From Tachypleus tridentatus (Eukaryota; Arthropoda; Merostomata; Xiphosura; Limulidae), in NCBI RefSeq assembly GCF_004210375.1, contig NC_134825.1, forward strand, positions 8,556,001-8,620,000: 64,000 nucleotides of DNA, given 5' to 3'. Positions 12,301 through 27,300 of this stretch are shown here, one piece after another. Each line of letters opens with the position of its first letter. Position 1 is the stretch's first letter. Position numbers and translations under genes: made by a program. The notes under the pieces were generated by a model, which saw only the letters and a program-made list of their open reading frames with translations, was not told where the DNA came from and searched no databases.

Positions 12301-15300
12301 GACTAACGACACCTTGTGATCATTAATCACAGGACTAACGACTACCTAGTGATCATTAATCACAGGACTAACGACACATAGTGATCATTAATCACAGGAC
12401 TAACGACACCTTGTGATCATTAACCACAGGACTAACGACTACCTAGTGATCATTAATAACAGGACTAACGACACCTTGTGATCATTAACCACAGGACTAA
12501 CGACTACCTAGTAATCATTAATCACAGGACTAACGACTACCTGGTGATCATTAATCACAGGACTAACGACTACCTAGTGATAATTAATCACAGGACTAAC
12601 GACTATCTTGTGATCATTAATCACAGGACTAACGACACCTTGTAATCACAGAACTAACGTCTACCTAGTGATCATTAATCATAGTACTAACGTCTACCTT
12701 GTGATAATTAATCATAGGACTAACGACTACCTTGTGATCATTAATCACAGGACTAACGACTATCTTGTGATCATTAATCACAGGACTAACGACTACCTTG
12801 TGATCATTAATCATAGGACTAACGAGTACCTTGTGATCATTAATCATACAACTAACGACTACCTTGTGATCATTAATCATAGGACTAACAACCTCCAGGT
12901 GATCATTAATCATAAAACTAACGACTACCTAGTGATCATTAATCACACGACTTACGACGACCTAGTGATCATTAATCATAAAACTAACGACACCTTGTAA
13001 TCATTAATCACAGGACTAACGACTACCTTGTGATCATTAATCATAGGACTAACGACTACCTTGTGATCATTAATCATAAAACTAACGACTACCTTGTGAT
13101 CATTAATCATAGGACTAACAACTTCCAGGTGATCATTAATCATAAAACTAACGACTACCTAGTGATCATTAATCACACGACTTACGACGACCTAGTGATC
13201 ATTAATCATAAAACTAACGACACCTTGTGATCATTAATCACTGGACAAACGACTACCTAGTAATCATTAATCACAGGACTAACGACTGCCTAGTGATCAT
13301 TAATCACAGGACTAACATATACCTTGTGACCATTAATCATAGGACTATCGTCTACCTTGTGATCATTCATCATAGGACTAACATATACCTAGTGATCCTT
13401 AATCACAGGACTATCGTCTACCTTGTGATAATTAATCACAGGACTAACGACTACTTAGTGATCATAAATCACAGGACTAACGTATACCTAGTAATCATTA
13501 ATCACAGGACTAACGTCTACCTTGTGATCATTAATAATAGAACTAACGACTACCTTGTAATCATTATCACAGGACTAACGACTACCTAGTGACCATTAAT
13601 CACAGGACTATCGTCTACCTTGTGATCATTATTCACAGGGCTAACGACACCTTGTGATCATTAATCACAGGACTAACGACTACCTAGTGATCATTAATCA
13701 CAGGACTAACGACTACCTAGTGATCATTAATCACAGGACTAACGACACCTTGTGATCATTAACCACAGGACTAACGTCTACCTAGTGATCATTAATCACA
13801 GGACTAACGTCTGCATAGTGATCATTAATCATACGACTAACGTCTACCTTGTGATCATTAATCACAGGACTAACGACTATCTTGTGATCATTAATCACAG
13901 GACTAACAACTACCTTGTGATCATTAATCATAGGACTAACGACTACCTTGTGATCATTAATCATAAAACTAACGACTACCTTGTGATCATTAATCATAGG
14001 ACTAACAACCTCCAGGTGATCATTAATCATAAAACTAACGACTACCTAGTGATCATTAATCACACGACTTACGACGACCTAGTGATCATTAATCATAAAA
14101 CTAACGACACCTTGTGATCATTAATCACTGGACTAACGACTACCTAGTAATCATTAATCACAGGACTAACGACTACCTAGTGATAATTAATCACATGACT
14201 AACGACTATCTTGTGATCATTAATCACAGGACTAACGACTACCTAGTGATCATTAATCACAGGACTAACGTCTGCATAGTGATCATTAATCATACGACTA
14301 ACGTCTACCTAGTGATCATTAATCATAGTACTAACGTCTACCTTGTGATAATTAATCATAGGACTAACGACTATCTTGTGATCATTAATCACAGGACTAA
14401 CGACTACCTTGTGATCATTAATCATAGGACTAACGACTACCTTGTGATCATTAATCATAGGACTAACGAGTACCTTGTGATCATTAATCATAAAACTAAC
14501 GACTACCTTGTGATCATTAATCATAGGACTAACAACTTCCAGGTGATCATTAATCACTGGACAAACGACTACCTAGTAATCATTAATCACAGGACTAACG
14601 ACTGCCTAGTGATCATTAATCACAGGACTAACATATACCTTGTGATCATTCATCATAGGACTAACATATACCTAGTGATCATTAATCACAGGACTAACGA
14701 CTACCTAGTGATCATTAATCACAGGACTATCGTCTACCTTGTGATCATTAATCACAGGGCTAACGACATTTTGTGATCATTAATCACAGGACTAACGACT
14801 ACTTAGTGATCATTAATCACAGGACTAACGACACCTTGTGATCATTAATCACAGGACTAACGACTACCTAGTGATCATTAATCACAGGACTAACGACACC
14901 TTGTGATCATTAATCATAGAACTAATGACTACCTTGTGATCATTAATCACAGGACTAACGACACCTTGTGATCATAATCACAGGACTAACGACTACCTAG
15001 TGATCATTAATCACAGGACTAACGACACCTTGTGATCATTAATCATAGAACTAATGACTACCTTGTGATCATTAATTACCGGACTAACGACTAATTAGTG
15101 ATCATTAATCACAGGACTAACGACACCTTGTGATCATTAATCATAGAACTAATGACTACCTTGTGATCATTAATTACCGGACTAACGACTACCTAGTGAT
15201 CATTAATCACAGAACTAACGACTACCTAGTGATCATTAATCACAGGACTAACATATACCTAGTATTCATTAATCAAACGTAGGACTAAATCTATCTAGTA

Positions 15301-18300
15301 GTCATTAATTAAACGTTTGACTAACAAGTACCTAGTAATCATTAATCAAGAACAAATAAAAGCAAATTAGAAACTATTTAATGATTAGGCGTATGTCATA
15401 GTGTGTGCTATTAACAGTGACAGTGGTTGAAATTCGGTTGCCACCAACTTGCTGTAAGAACTTAAAGCTAAATATTTACAACACATGTTGTTATGTGGTC
15501 ACTTCTAACCCATAAATGGTGTTATTTAGCTGAGCTATCAAGGACAATGATAGAAGCGGCAGTCAAGTTCGCGACTGTTGTTCAGGACTGTTCCGATTAC
15601 GAGACAATAGGCCTACTTATGACTGTTATCAAGCAAGGGTTGTTGGAGAGGAACAGTGCCACCTGCAAACAAATCCAGTGTGATTCGTTCACGTTCGTGT
15701 GTTCTGAAGAACTGGATGGCAAGAAACAAACCCTGGAAACTACGTGGACCGTTAAGGTTAATTTTGTTTATTTGTTTTGAGTTTCGCTCAAAGCTAAACG
15801 AGGACTACCTGCGCTAACGTTCCTTAATTTAGCAGTAAAAAACTGGAGAGAAGGCAGCTAATCATCACTACTCACTACCAATTCTTGGGCTACTTTTTTT
15901 GCCAGCGAGTAGTGGGATTGAACGAATGTTACAAAACCCCTACGGCTGAAAGGGCGAGCATGTTTGGTATGGCGGGGATTCGAACCACTTGCCATGTTGG
16001 GCGCGCGAAGGTTAAATGCTTATCTTAATTTACCTACGCCGCGGAAACTCGAATTTTACACTCGCGTAACTGTAACTAAAACGTATGTTACCTACAAATA
16101 TATGGATTTTTACTTGTCCATGTTACGTGCATCTTAATACATCAGTACTTTAAAATGAATCATGATAACCTAATTACGTTAATGTATTATAATATCAGTG
16201 TTTAATGTTACATTTTTCGTCACAGTGAAAATGAGATTTAGATTAGACAGTTATTTCAGAACAATATGATGGTAGTTGGTGTGTTTTCATTTATTCATTT
16301 ATCTTTCTCGCTTTAAACCTTTCTCGAAACTTTGGGTACGCAGTTGTCACACAGGGATAACAGATGACAATATGGAAGTTGTGTTATCTGCAATTCCACA
16401 GTGATAATCCAGGATGCTTCAATACTAAACTCTGGTTTCGATACCCGCGGTGGCCATTGCAAAGACAGTTCATTGTGCAGTTTTTAAATTAATAACAAAT
16501 AATTAGGTAGGAGCCTGGCACAGCCTGGTGGTTAAGTACTCAACTCGCAATATGTGGGTCGCGGGTTCGAATCTCGACAATAACATTCTTGCCCTTTCAA
16601 CTGTGGGTTCGTTATAATACAAAAGTCATTCCTTATTATTCACTTATAAAGAGTAACCGAAGAGTTAGCGGTGCGTGCTACTGACAATTTGCCATTCCTC
16701 TACTCTGTCATTTGCAAATTACGTCTAATGCAGATAGCCCTCAAGTAGCTTTGTGTAAATACACTAGCATACATAAACACTTAGAAAAATACAGTTGTTG
16801 AGTGTCGTATCGTGTAAATTTAAATCTGCTATTTGTAAGATTTCACTGGAGTTACAAAACGAATAATGTAGATTGAGATATCCAGGAAATAAAACCATTG
16901 TAATAGTTCGGTCTTAAAATAAGTGTAGAATAGGTTATTATGAATATTAATAATATGTACTTGAATAAACTAACCATGTTCTAATATAATGTAACCGTAT
17001 ATAGTTTTGTATAATATGTTCTGTACAAGGACCACTGGTATATTGCTCGAATGACAATTATGTTAAACTGTGCAAGAGGTAATGGTATGGTTGTATTTAA
17101 CGTAATGATCTGGCTGTGTTTAAAGTAATGTTATGGTTGTATTTAACGTAATGATCTGGCTGTGTTTGAAGTAGTGTTATGGTTGTATTTAACGTAATGA
17201 TCTGGCTGTGTTTGAAGTAATGTTATGGTTGTATTTAACGTAATGATCTCGCTGTGTTTGAAGTAGTGTTATGGTTGTATTTAACGTAATGATCTGGCTG
17301 TGTTTGAAGTAATGTTATGGTTGTATTTAACGTAATGATCTCGTTATGTTTGAGGTAACGAAGTACTTGTGTTTACGGTAATGATCTGGCTGTGTTTGAG
17401 GTAATGAAGTACTTATGTTTAACGTAATGATATACTTGTGTTTAAGGTAATGATATAGCTGTGTTTAACGTAATGATATAGCTGTGTTTAACGTAATGAT
17501 ATAGGTGTGTTTAACGTAATGATATACTTGTGTTTAAGGTAATGATATAGCTGTGATTAACGTAATGAAGTACTTGTGTTTAAGGTAATGATATAGCTGT
17601 GTTTAACGTAATGATATACTTGTGTTTAAAGTAATGATATAGGTGTGTTTAACGTAATGATGTACTTGTGTTTAAGGTAATGATATAGCTGTGTTTAACG
17701 TAATGATGTACTTGTGTTTAAAGTAATGATATAGCTGTGTTTGGCGTAATGATGTACTTGTGTTTAAGGTAATGATATAGGTGTGTTTGACGTAATGATG
17801 TACTTGTGTTTAAGGTAATGATATAGCTGTGTTTGGCGTAATGATGTACTTGTGTTTAAGGTAATGATATAGGTGTGTTTGACGTAATGATGTACTTGTG
17901 TTCAAGGTAATGATATAGCTGTGTTTAACGTAATGATGTACTTGTGTTAAGGTAATGATATAGCTGTGTTTGACGTAATGATGTACTTGTGTTAGGTAAT
18001 GATATAGCTGTGTTTGACGTAATGATGTACTTGTGTTTAAAGTAATGATATAGCTGTGTTTAACGTAATGATATACTTGTGTTTAAAGTAATGATATAGC
18101 TGTGTTTAACGTAATGATGTACTTGTGTTTAAAGTAATGATATAGCTGTGTTTGACGTAATGATGTACTTGTGTTTAAGGTAATGATATAGGTGTGTTTG
18201 ACGTAATGATGTACTTGTGTTTAAGGTAATGATATAGCTGTGTTTAACGTAATGATGTACTTGTGTTAAGGTAATGATATAGCTGTGTTTGACGTAATGA

Positions 18301-21300
18301 TGTACTTGTGTTAAGGTAATGATATAGCTGTGTTTGACGTAATGATGTACTTGTGTTTAAAGTAATGATATAGCTGTGTTTGACGTAATGATGTACTTGT
18401 GTTTAAGGTAATGATATAGGTGTGTTTGACGTAATGATGTACTTGTGTTTAACGTAATGATATAGCTGTGTTTAACGTAATGATATACTTGTGTTTAAGG
18501 TAATGATATAGCTGTGTTTAACGTAATGATATACTTGTGTTTAAAGTAATGATATAGGTGTGTTTAACGTAATGATGTACTTGTGTTTAAGGTAATGATA
18601 TAGCTGTGTTTGACGTAATGATGTACTTGTGTTTAAGGTAATGATATAGGTGTGTTTGACGTAATGATGTACTTGTGTTTAAGGTAATGATATAGCTGTG
18701 TTTGACGTAATGATGTACTTGTGTTTAAGGTAATGATATAGCTGTGTTTAACGTAATGATGTACTTGTGTTAAGGTAATGATATAGCTGTGTTTGGCGTA
18801 ATGATGTACTTGAGTTAAGGTAATGATATAGCTGTGTTTGACGTAATGATGTACTTGTGTTTAAGGTAATGATATAGGTGTGTTTGACTAATGATGTACT
18901 TGTATTTAAGGTAATGATATAGGTGTGTTTGACGTAATGATGTACTTGTGTTTAAGGTAATGATATAGGTGTGTTTGACGTAATGATGTACTTGTGTTTA
19001 AGGTAATGATATAGCTGTGTTTAACGTAATGATATAGCTGTGTTTAACGTAATGATATAGCTGTGTTTAAAGTAATGATATAGCTGTGTTTAACGTAATG
19101 ATATACTTGTGTTTAAAGTAATGATATAGCTGTGTTTAACGTAATGATGTACTTGTGTTTAAAGTAATGATATAGCTGTGTTTGACGTAATGATGTACTT
19201 GTGTTTAAGGTAATGATATAGGTGTGTTTGACGTAATGATGTACTTGTGTTTAAGGTAATGATATAGCTGTGTTTAACGTAATGATGTACTTGTGTTAAG
19301 GTAATGATATAGCTGTGTTTGACGTAATGATGTACTTGTGTTAAGGTAATGATATAGCTGTGTTTGACGTAATGATGTACTTGTGTTTAAAGTAATGATA
19401 TAGCTGTGTTTGACGTAATGATGTACTTGTGTTTAAGGTAATGATATAGGTGTGTTTGACGTAATGATGTACTTGTGTTTAACGTAATGATATAGCTGTG
19501 TTTAACGTAATGATATACTTGTGTTTAAGGTAATGATATAGCTGTGTTTAACGTAATGATATACTTGTGTTTAAAGTAATGATATAGGTGTGTTTAACGT
19601 AATGATGTACTTGTGTTTAAGGTAATGATATAGCTGTGTTTGACGTAATGATGTACTTGTGTTTAAGGTAATGATATAGGTGTGTTTGACGTAATGATGT
19701 ACTTGTGTTTAAGGTAATGATATAGCTGTGTTTGACGTAATGATGTACTTGTGTTTAAGGTAATGATATAGCTGTGTTTAACGTAATGATGTACTTGTGT
19801 TAAGGTAATGATATAGCTGTGTTTGGCGTAATGATGTACTTGAGTTAAGGTAATGATATAGCTGTGTTTGACGTAATGATGTACTTGTGTTTAAGGTAAT
19901 GATATAGGTGTGTTTGACTAATGATGTACTTGTATTTAAGGTAATGATATAGGTGTGTTTGACGTAATGATGTACTTGTGTTTAAGGTAATGATATAGGT
20001 GTGTTTGACGTAATGATGTACTTGTGTTTAAGGTAATGATATAGCTGTGTTTAACGTAATGATATAGCTGTGTTTAACGTAATGATATAGCTGTGTTTAA
20101 CGTAATGATATAGGTGTGTTTAACGTAATGATATACTTGTGTTTAAGGTAATGATATAGCTGTGATTAACGTAATGAAGTACTTGTGTTTAAGGTAATGA
20201 TATAGCTGTGTTTAACGTAATGATATACTTGTGTTTAAAGTAATGATATAGGTGTGTTTAACGTAATGATGTACTTGTGTTTAAGGTAATGATATAGCTG
20301 TGTTTAACGTAATGATGTACTTGTGTTTAAAGTAATGATATAGCTGTGTTTGGCGTAATGATGTACTTGTGTTTAAGGTAATGATATAGCTGTGTTTGAC
20401 GTAATGATGTACTTGTGTTAGGTAATGATATAGCTGTGTTTGACGTAATGATGTACTTGTGTTTAAAGTAATGATATAGCTGTGTTTAACGTAATGATAT
20501 ACTTGTGTTTAAAGTAATGATATAGCTGTGTTTAACGTAATGATGTACTTGTGTTTAAAGTAATGATATAGCTGTGTTTGACGTAATGATGTACTTGTGT
20601 TTAAGGTAATGATATAGGTGTGTTTGACGTAATGATGTACTTGTGTTTAACGTAATGATATAGCAGTGTTTGACGTAATGATGTACTTGTGTTTAAGGTA
20701 ATGATATAGGTGTGTTTGACGTAATGATGTACTTGTATTTAAGGTAATGATATAGGTGTGTTTGACGTAATGATGTACTTGTGTTTAAGGTAATGATATA
20801 GCTGTGTTTGACGTAATGATGTACTTGTGTTAAGGTAATGATATAGCTGTGTTTAACGTAATGATGTACTTGTGTTAAGGTAATGATATAGCTGTGTTTG
20901 ACGTAATGATATAGTGAGTTAAGGTAATGATATAGCTGTGTTTGACGTAATGATGTACTTGTGTTTAAGGTAATGATATAGGTGTGTTTGACGTAATGAT
21001 GTACTTGTATTTAAGGTAATGATATAGGTGTGTTTGACGTAATGATGTACTTGTGTTTAAGGTAATGATATAGGTGTGTTTGACGTAATGATGTACTTGT
21101 GTTTAAGGTAATGATATAGGTGTGTTTGACGTAATGATGTACTTGTGTTAAGGTAATGATATAGCTGTGTTTGACGTAATGATGTACTTGTGTTAAGGTA
21201 ATGATATAGCTGTGTTTGACGTAATGATGTACTTGTGTTTAAGGTAATGATATAGGTGTGTTTGACGTAATGATGTACTTGTGTTTAAGGTAATGATATA

Positions 21301-24300
21301 GGTGTGTTTGACGTAATGATGTACTTGTGTTTAAGGTAATGATATAGGTGTGTTTAACGTAATGATGTACTTGTGTTTAAAGTAATGATATAGCTGTGTT
21401 TGACGTAATGATGTACTTGTGTTTAAGGTAATGATATAGCTGTGTTTGACGTAATGATGTACTTGTGTTTAAGGTAATGATATAGCTGTGTTTAACGTAA
21501 TGATGTACTTGTGTTAAGGTAATGATATAGCTGTGTTTGACGTAATGATGTACTTGTGTTTAAAGTAATGATATAGCTGTGTTTGACGTAATGATGTACT
21601 TGTGTTTATGGTAATTATCGTGGTATTGTTCAATATAAGGTTTAATTTCTATATACTGAGTTTCCACTGACGTTCTTTATTTTATATTTATGACAAAATT
21701 GCTCTCTTACCGTTTCAGATTTAGCTTAATTATTATTTATATTCGTCAGACTGAATTGTTGTCCATTCTTTTAATTGTTGCTTGATATTTCCAGGCGGCA
21801 TATGAACCAGATAAAGATGACCTTCATGAAAACGTCGTGTCATTAATTGAGACCATACAATATGAGACCCAGCGGATTATAACCTCGGACCCAGAGTTTA
21901 AACATGAACTACAAGATTCTGGAGCTACCTTATTGGTAGAATCCTTTAATGATACACACTTTGCACTTGTCTGTCAAGAACGTGGCTTTGTTGTAGATAT
22001 CGACACAGATATATGTCGTAAGTCTTTTCCTGCTGTTCTATCCTTAACATGTCCCTTCTGGTCTAAAGGCTGTTTTGCCTAAAGTGTTTTCACATATTTG
22101 ATTTTTTAAAGTACTGGTATGTTGAACCGTAAACTGCACATTATAAGACACATCGGTGAAGGGCAAAGTGTAATACCCTTGTGTGCCCTCTTTGTGGCAC
22201 AGCGGTATGTCTGCCGACTCATGCCGCTAGAAACCGGGTTTCGATACCCGTGGTGGGTAGAGTACAGATAGCCCATTGTGTAGCTTTGTGTTTATTTCTA
22301 GCAAAAAAACAAAACTTTGTTCAGGTCCTCAATTTAGAAGTGATTACTCCACACATCTGTTACATTACAACAAAACTCAAACCTACTCGAAGGCCGTCAC
22401 TAATTTAAAGTGGTAGACAATCAGCTATTTAACACCATCCACTGCTAACTACTGTTGAACTATAACGAATAACTGGATTGACCGTCACTATATGACGCCA
22501 CCACAGGTGGAAGGACGAGCAAGTTTGTTGTCGGGACACCTCGAAAATATACAGTTTGATCAATAACTGTTTGTTTTATCTTTCTTTTAACTATCAAAGA
22601 CGATTTTAAATTTCTTTCACGACTAAAATTAGTTTTAGTACACCATATTGTAAACATTTCAACACGTTCATGTGTACTCTCAATCTTCTGTTGTCTTTGT
22701 ATAAATTTGATCAAGTAAAGACTGTTCCAGAAATTCCGTTTTAACTGAAATAGATCAGTTTCTGTCAGTTGAAACCCAAACTGCAGGTGATCATTGTGAG
22801 ATTTTGGATACTTCGACAATTCAGCAAACAAAGTAAACTTTGAAATTTACTTTTCAGGGGTGCCGACGGGAAATACGAAGAGGATGGACAATGCAAACAA
22901 TGTCCAGCAAACCACTATCAAGACCAGACTGGACAAATTCAATGTGAATCGTGTCCTCGTGGAACAATATCACACGCTGGTTCCCGAACTCGAGCAGACT
23001 GCAAAGGTAAACATTGTACCACCTCCTAATAATATCAAACATTGGTTCTTGATCTTGAACACAGTACAAAGGTAAACACTGTACCATATCCTAATAATAT
23101 CAAACACTGGTTCTTGATCTTGAACACAGTACAAAGGTAAACATTGTACCACATCCTAATAATATCAAACACTGGTTCTTGATCTTGAACACAGTACAAA
23201 GGTAAATACTGTACCACATCCTAATAATATCAAACACTGGTTCTTGATCTTCAACACAGTACAAAGGTAAACACTGTACCACATCTAATAATATCAAACA
23301 CTGGTTCTTGATCTTCAACACAGTACAAAGGTAAACACTGTACCATATCCTAATAATATCAAACACTGGTTCTTGATCTTGAACACAGTACAAAGGTAAA
23401 CACTGTACCACATCCTAATAATATCAAACACTGGTTCTTGATCTTCAACACAGTACAAAGGTAAACATTGTACTATATCCTAATAATATCAAACACTGGT
23501 TCTTGATCTTCAACACAGTACAAAGGTAAACACTGTACCATATCCTAATAATATCAAACACTGGTTCTTGATCTTGAACACAGTACAAAGGTAAACATTG
23601 TACCACATCCTAATAATATCAAACACTGGTTCTTGATCTTGAACACAGTACAAAGGTAAACACTGTACCACATCCTAATAATATCAAACACTGGTTCTTG
23701 ATCTTCAACACAGTACAAAGGTAAACACTGTACCATATCCTAATAATATCAAACACTGGTTCTTGATCTTGAACACAGTACAAAGGTAAACACTGTACCA
23801 CATCCTAATAATATCAAACACTGGTTCTTGATCTTCAACACAGTACAAAGGTAAACATTGTACTATATCCTAATAATATCAAACACTGGTTCTTGATCTT
23901 GAACACAGTACAAAGGTAAACACTGTACCACATCCTAATAATATCAAACACTGGTTCTTGATCTTCAACACAGTACAAAGGTAAACACTGTACCATATCC
24001 TAATAATATCAAACACTGGTTCTTGATCTTGAACACAGTACAAAGGTAAACATTGTACCACATCCTAATAATATCAAACACTGGTTCTTGATCTTGAACA
24101 CAGTACAAAGGTAAACACTGTACCACATCCTAATAATATCAAACACTGGTTCTTGATCTTCAACACAGTACAAAGGTAAACACTGTACCACATCCTAATA
24201 ATATCAAACACTGGTTCTTGATCTTCAACACAGTACAAAGGTAAACATTGTACTATATCCTAATAATATCAAACACTGGTTCTTGATCTTCAACACAGTA

Positions 24301-27300
24301 CAAAGGTAAACACTGTACCATATCCTAATAATATCAAACACTGGTTCTTGATCTTGAACACAGTACAAAGGTAAACACTGTACCACATCCTTATTATATC
24401 AAACACTGGTTCTTGATCTTCAACACAGTACAAAGGTAAACACTGTACCATATCCTAATAATATCAAACACTGGTTCTTGATCTTGAACACAGTACAAAG
24501 GTAAACATTGTACCACATCCTAATAATATCAAACACTGGTTCTTGATCTTGAACACAGTACAAAGGTAAACACTGTACCACATCCTAATAATATCAAACA
24601 CTGGTTCTTGATCTTCAACACAGTACAAAGGTAAACACTGTACCACATCCTTATTATATCAAACACTGGTTCTTGATCTTCAACACAGTACAAAGGTAAA
24701 CACTGTACCATATCCTAATAATATCAAACACTGGTTCTTGATCTTCAACACAGTACAAAGGTAAACACTGTACCATATCCTAATAATATCAAACACTGGT
24801 TCTTGATCTTGAACACAGTACAAAGGTAAACACTGTACCACATCCTAATAATATCAAACACTGGTTCTTGATCTTCAACACAGTACAAAGGTAAACACTG
24901 TACCACATCCTAATAATATCAAACACTGGTTCTTGATCTTCAACACAGTACAAGGTAAACATTGTACTATATCCTAATAATATCAAACACTGGTTCTTGA
25001 TCTTGAACACAGTACAAAGGTAAACACTGTACCACATCCTAATAATATCAAACACTGGTTCTTGATCTTCAACACAGTACAAAGGTAAACATTGTACTAT
25101 ATCCTAATAATATCAAACACTGGTTCTTGATCTTCAACACAGTACAAAGGTAAACACTGTACCATATCCTAATAATATCAAACACTGGTTCTTGATCTTG
25201 AACACAGTACAAAGGTAAACACTGTACCATATCCTAATAATATCAAACACTGGTTCTTGATCTTGAACACAGTACAAAGGTAAACATTGTACCACATCCT
25301 AATAATATCAAACACTGGTTCTTGATCTTGAACACAGTACAAAGGTAAACACTGTACCACATCCTAATAATATCAAACACTGGTTCTTGATCTTCAACAC
25401 AGTACAAAGGTAAACACTGTACCACATCCTTATTATATCAAACACTGGTTCTTGATCTTCAACACAGTACAAAGGTAAACACTGTACCATATCCTAATAA
25501 TATCAAACACTGGTTCTTGATCTTCAACACAGTACAAAGGTAAACACTGTACCATATCCTAATAATATCAAACACTGGTTCTTGATCTTGAACACAGTAC
25601 AAAGGTAAACACTGTACCACATCCTAATAATATCAAACACTGATTCTTGATCTTCAACACAGTACAAAGGTAAACACTGTACCACATCCTAATAATATCA
25701 AACACTGGTTCTTGATCTTCAACACAGTACAAAGGTAAACATTGTACTATATCCTAATAATATCAAACACTGGTTCTTGATCTTCAACACAGTACAAAGG
25801 TAAACACTGTACCATATCCTAATAATATCAAACACTGGTTCTTGATCTTGAACACAGTACAAAGGTAAACACTGTACCATATCCTAATAATATCAAACAC
25901 TGGTTCTTGATCTTGAACACAGTACAAAGGTAAACATTGTACCACATCCTAATAATATCAAACACTGGTTCTTGATCTTGAACACAGTACAAAGGTAAAC
26001 ACTGTACCACATCCTAATAATATCAAACACTGGTTCTTGATCTTCAACACAGTACAAAGGTAAACACTGTACCACATCCTTATTATATCAAACACTGGTT
26101 CTTGATCTTCAACACAGTACAAAGGTAAACACTGTACCATATCCTAATAATATCAAACACTGGTTCTTGATCTTCAACACAGTACAAAGGTAAACACTGT
26201 ACCATATCCTAATAATATCAAACACTGGTTCTTGATCTTCAACACAGTACAAAGGTAAACACTGTACCACATCCTAATAATATCAAACATTATTATCATG
26301 CTTTCTTGCAAACATGCACATTATTTTCCTATTTAAATAAGATAATCATTACATTATTGAAAAGTGTAACCAACTCGTTATAAGATGGGGCATATTCTGC
26401 CCACACCTGTGGGTAAATCAACACTAAAGTTAACCTATATTAGATATTTTTATCAACAGAGTTACCTTGTATGATACACATGCTTTAAGTTCGTATAGGA
26501 ATTGTATATCCAAAATCGACCAGTACTTTATTCAGTAAAAACAAATAGAAAGGTTTCTAAACATTTTTACTCTTATAATTCGATAACATTCAGCAAGCTA
26601 TGACCAACATAAGTCTCAATTAATGATATAAATAAGTTATAGAAAGAAGTAAAAGAACCCTATTTTCCTTTCTTAACTAAGCTATATTTCTTTAAGTTCA
26701 TTAAATCTATTTAAATTTTTCGGAAATAAGTTAAATTCGTAAAACATTCAGCGAAAGGAGTGTAGTATATTGAATATTAAGAAAAAATTACTTATGTATG
26801 TTAATTATCTTATTTTATTCTTGTAATTAAAGCGCTATGTTTTAAATTTTTCTACCTGGTACTGAATATTAAGCCACTTGTTTGACTGTTGTACATAAAG
26901 CACTGTACCTGATTTTAAATGTTTCTACCTAGTACTGAATACTAAACCACTTAGTTGAGTATTGTTCTTAAAATACAATGTTCTTTTAACTCGTTCTACA
27001 CTCTTCCATACATTAATAGGCTTAATTGTTTGTAATTCAAGCACGGTGTTTGTTTTCAGCTCTTTCTGCACAGTTTGTACATTAACATGTTGACTGCCAA
27101 GTATTTCAGCTGCTACAATACAACTCTAATGCTTCTTCATTTTGTAACTTTTTTCGTGACGCCATTTTGGATCAAAAGTGAAACAATATGTAAGTAGGTC
27201 AAATGTATGTATGGTGCTGACATCTAGCGTTGAAGTTAAGTATTATTGAGAACGTATTAACTCGTCCGTGGCACTGTGTTACCGATCGGCTTGGACGAGT

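Noticed and set aside
12665-14776. Open frames on both strands rich in VIINHRTNDY / MINDHKVVVSP
   Set aside because: By-products of a 33-bp period; both strands are open at once, and the array lies between two real splice sites.
22970-26140. Series of 60-residue minus-strand open frames
   Set aside because: Shadows of the 65-bp array (period not divisible by three, repeated offsets of 65).
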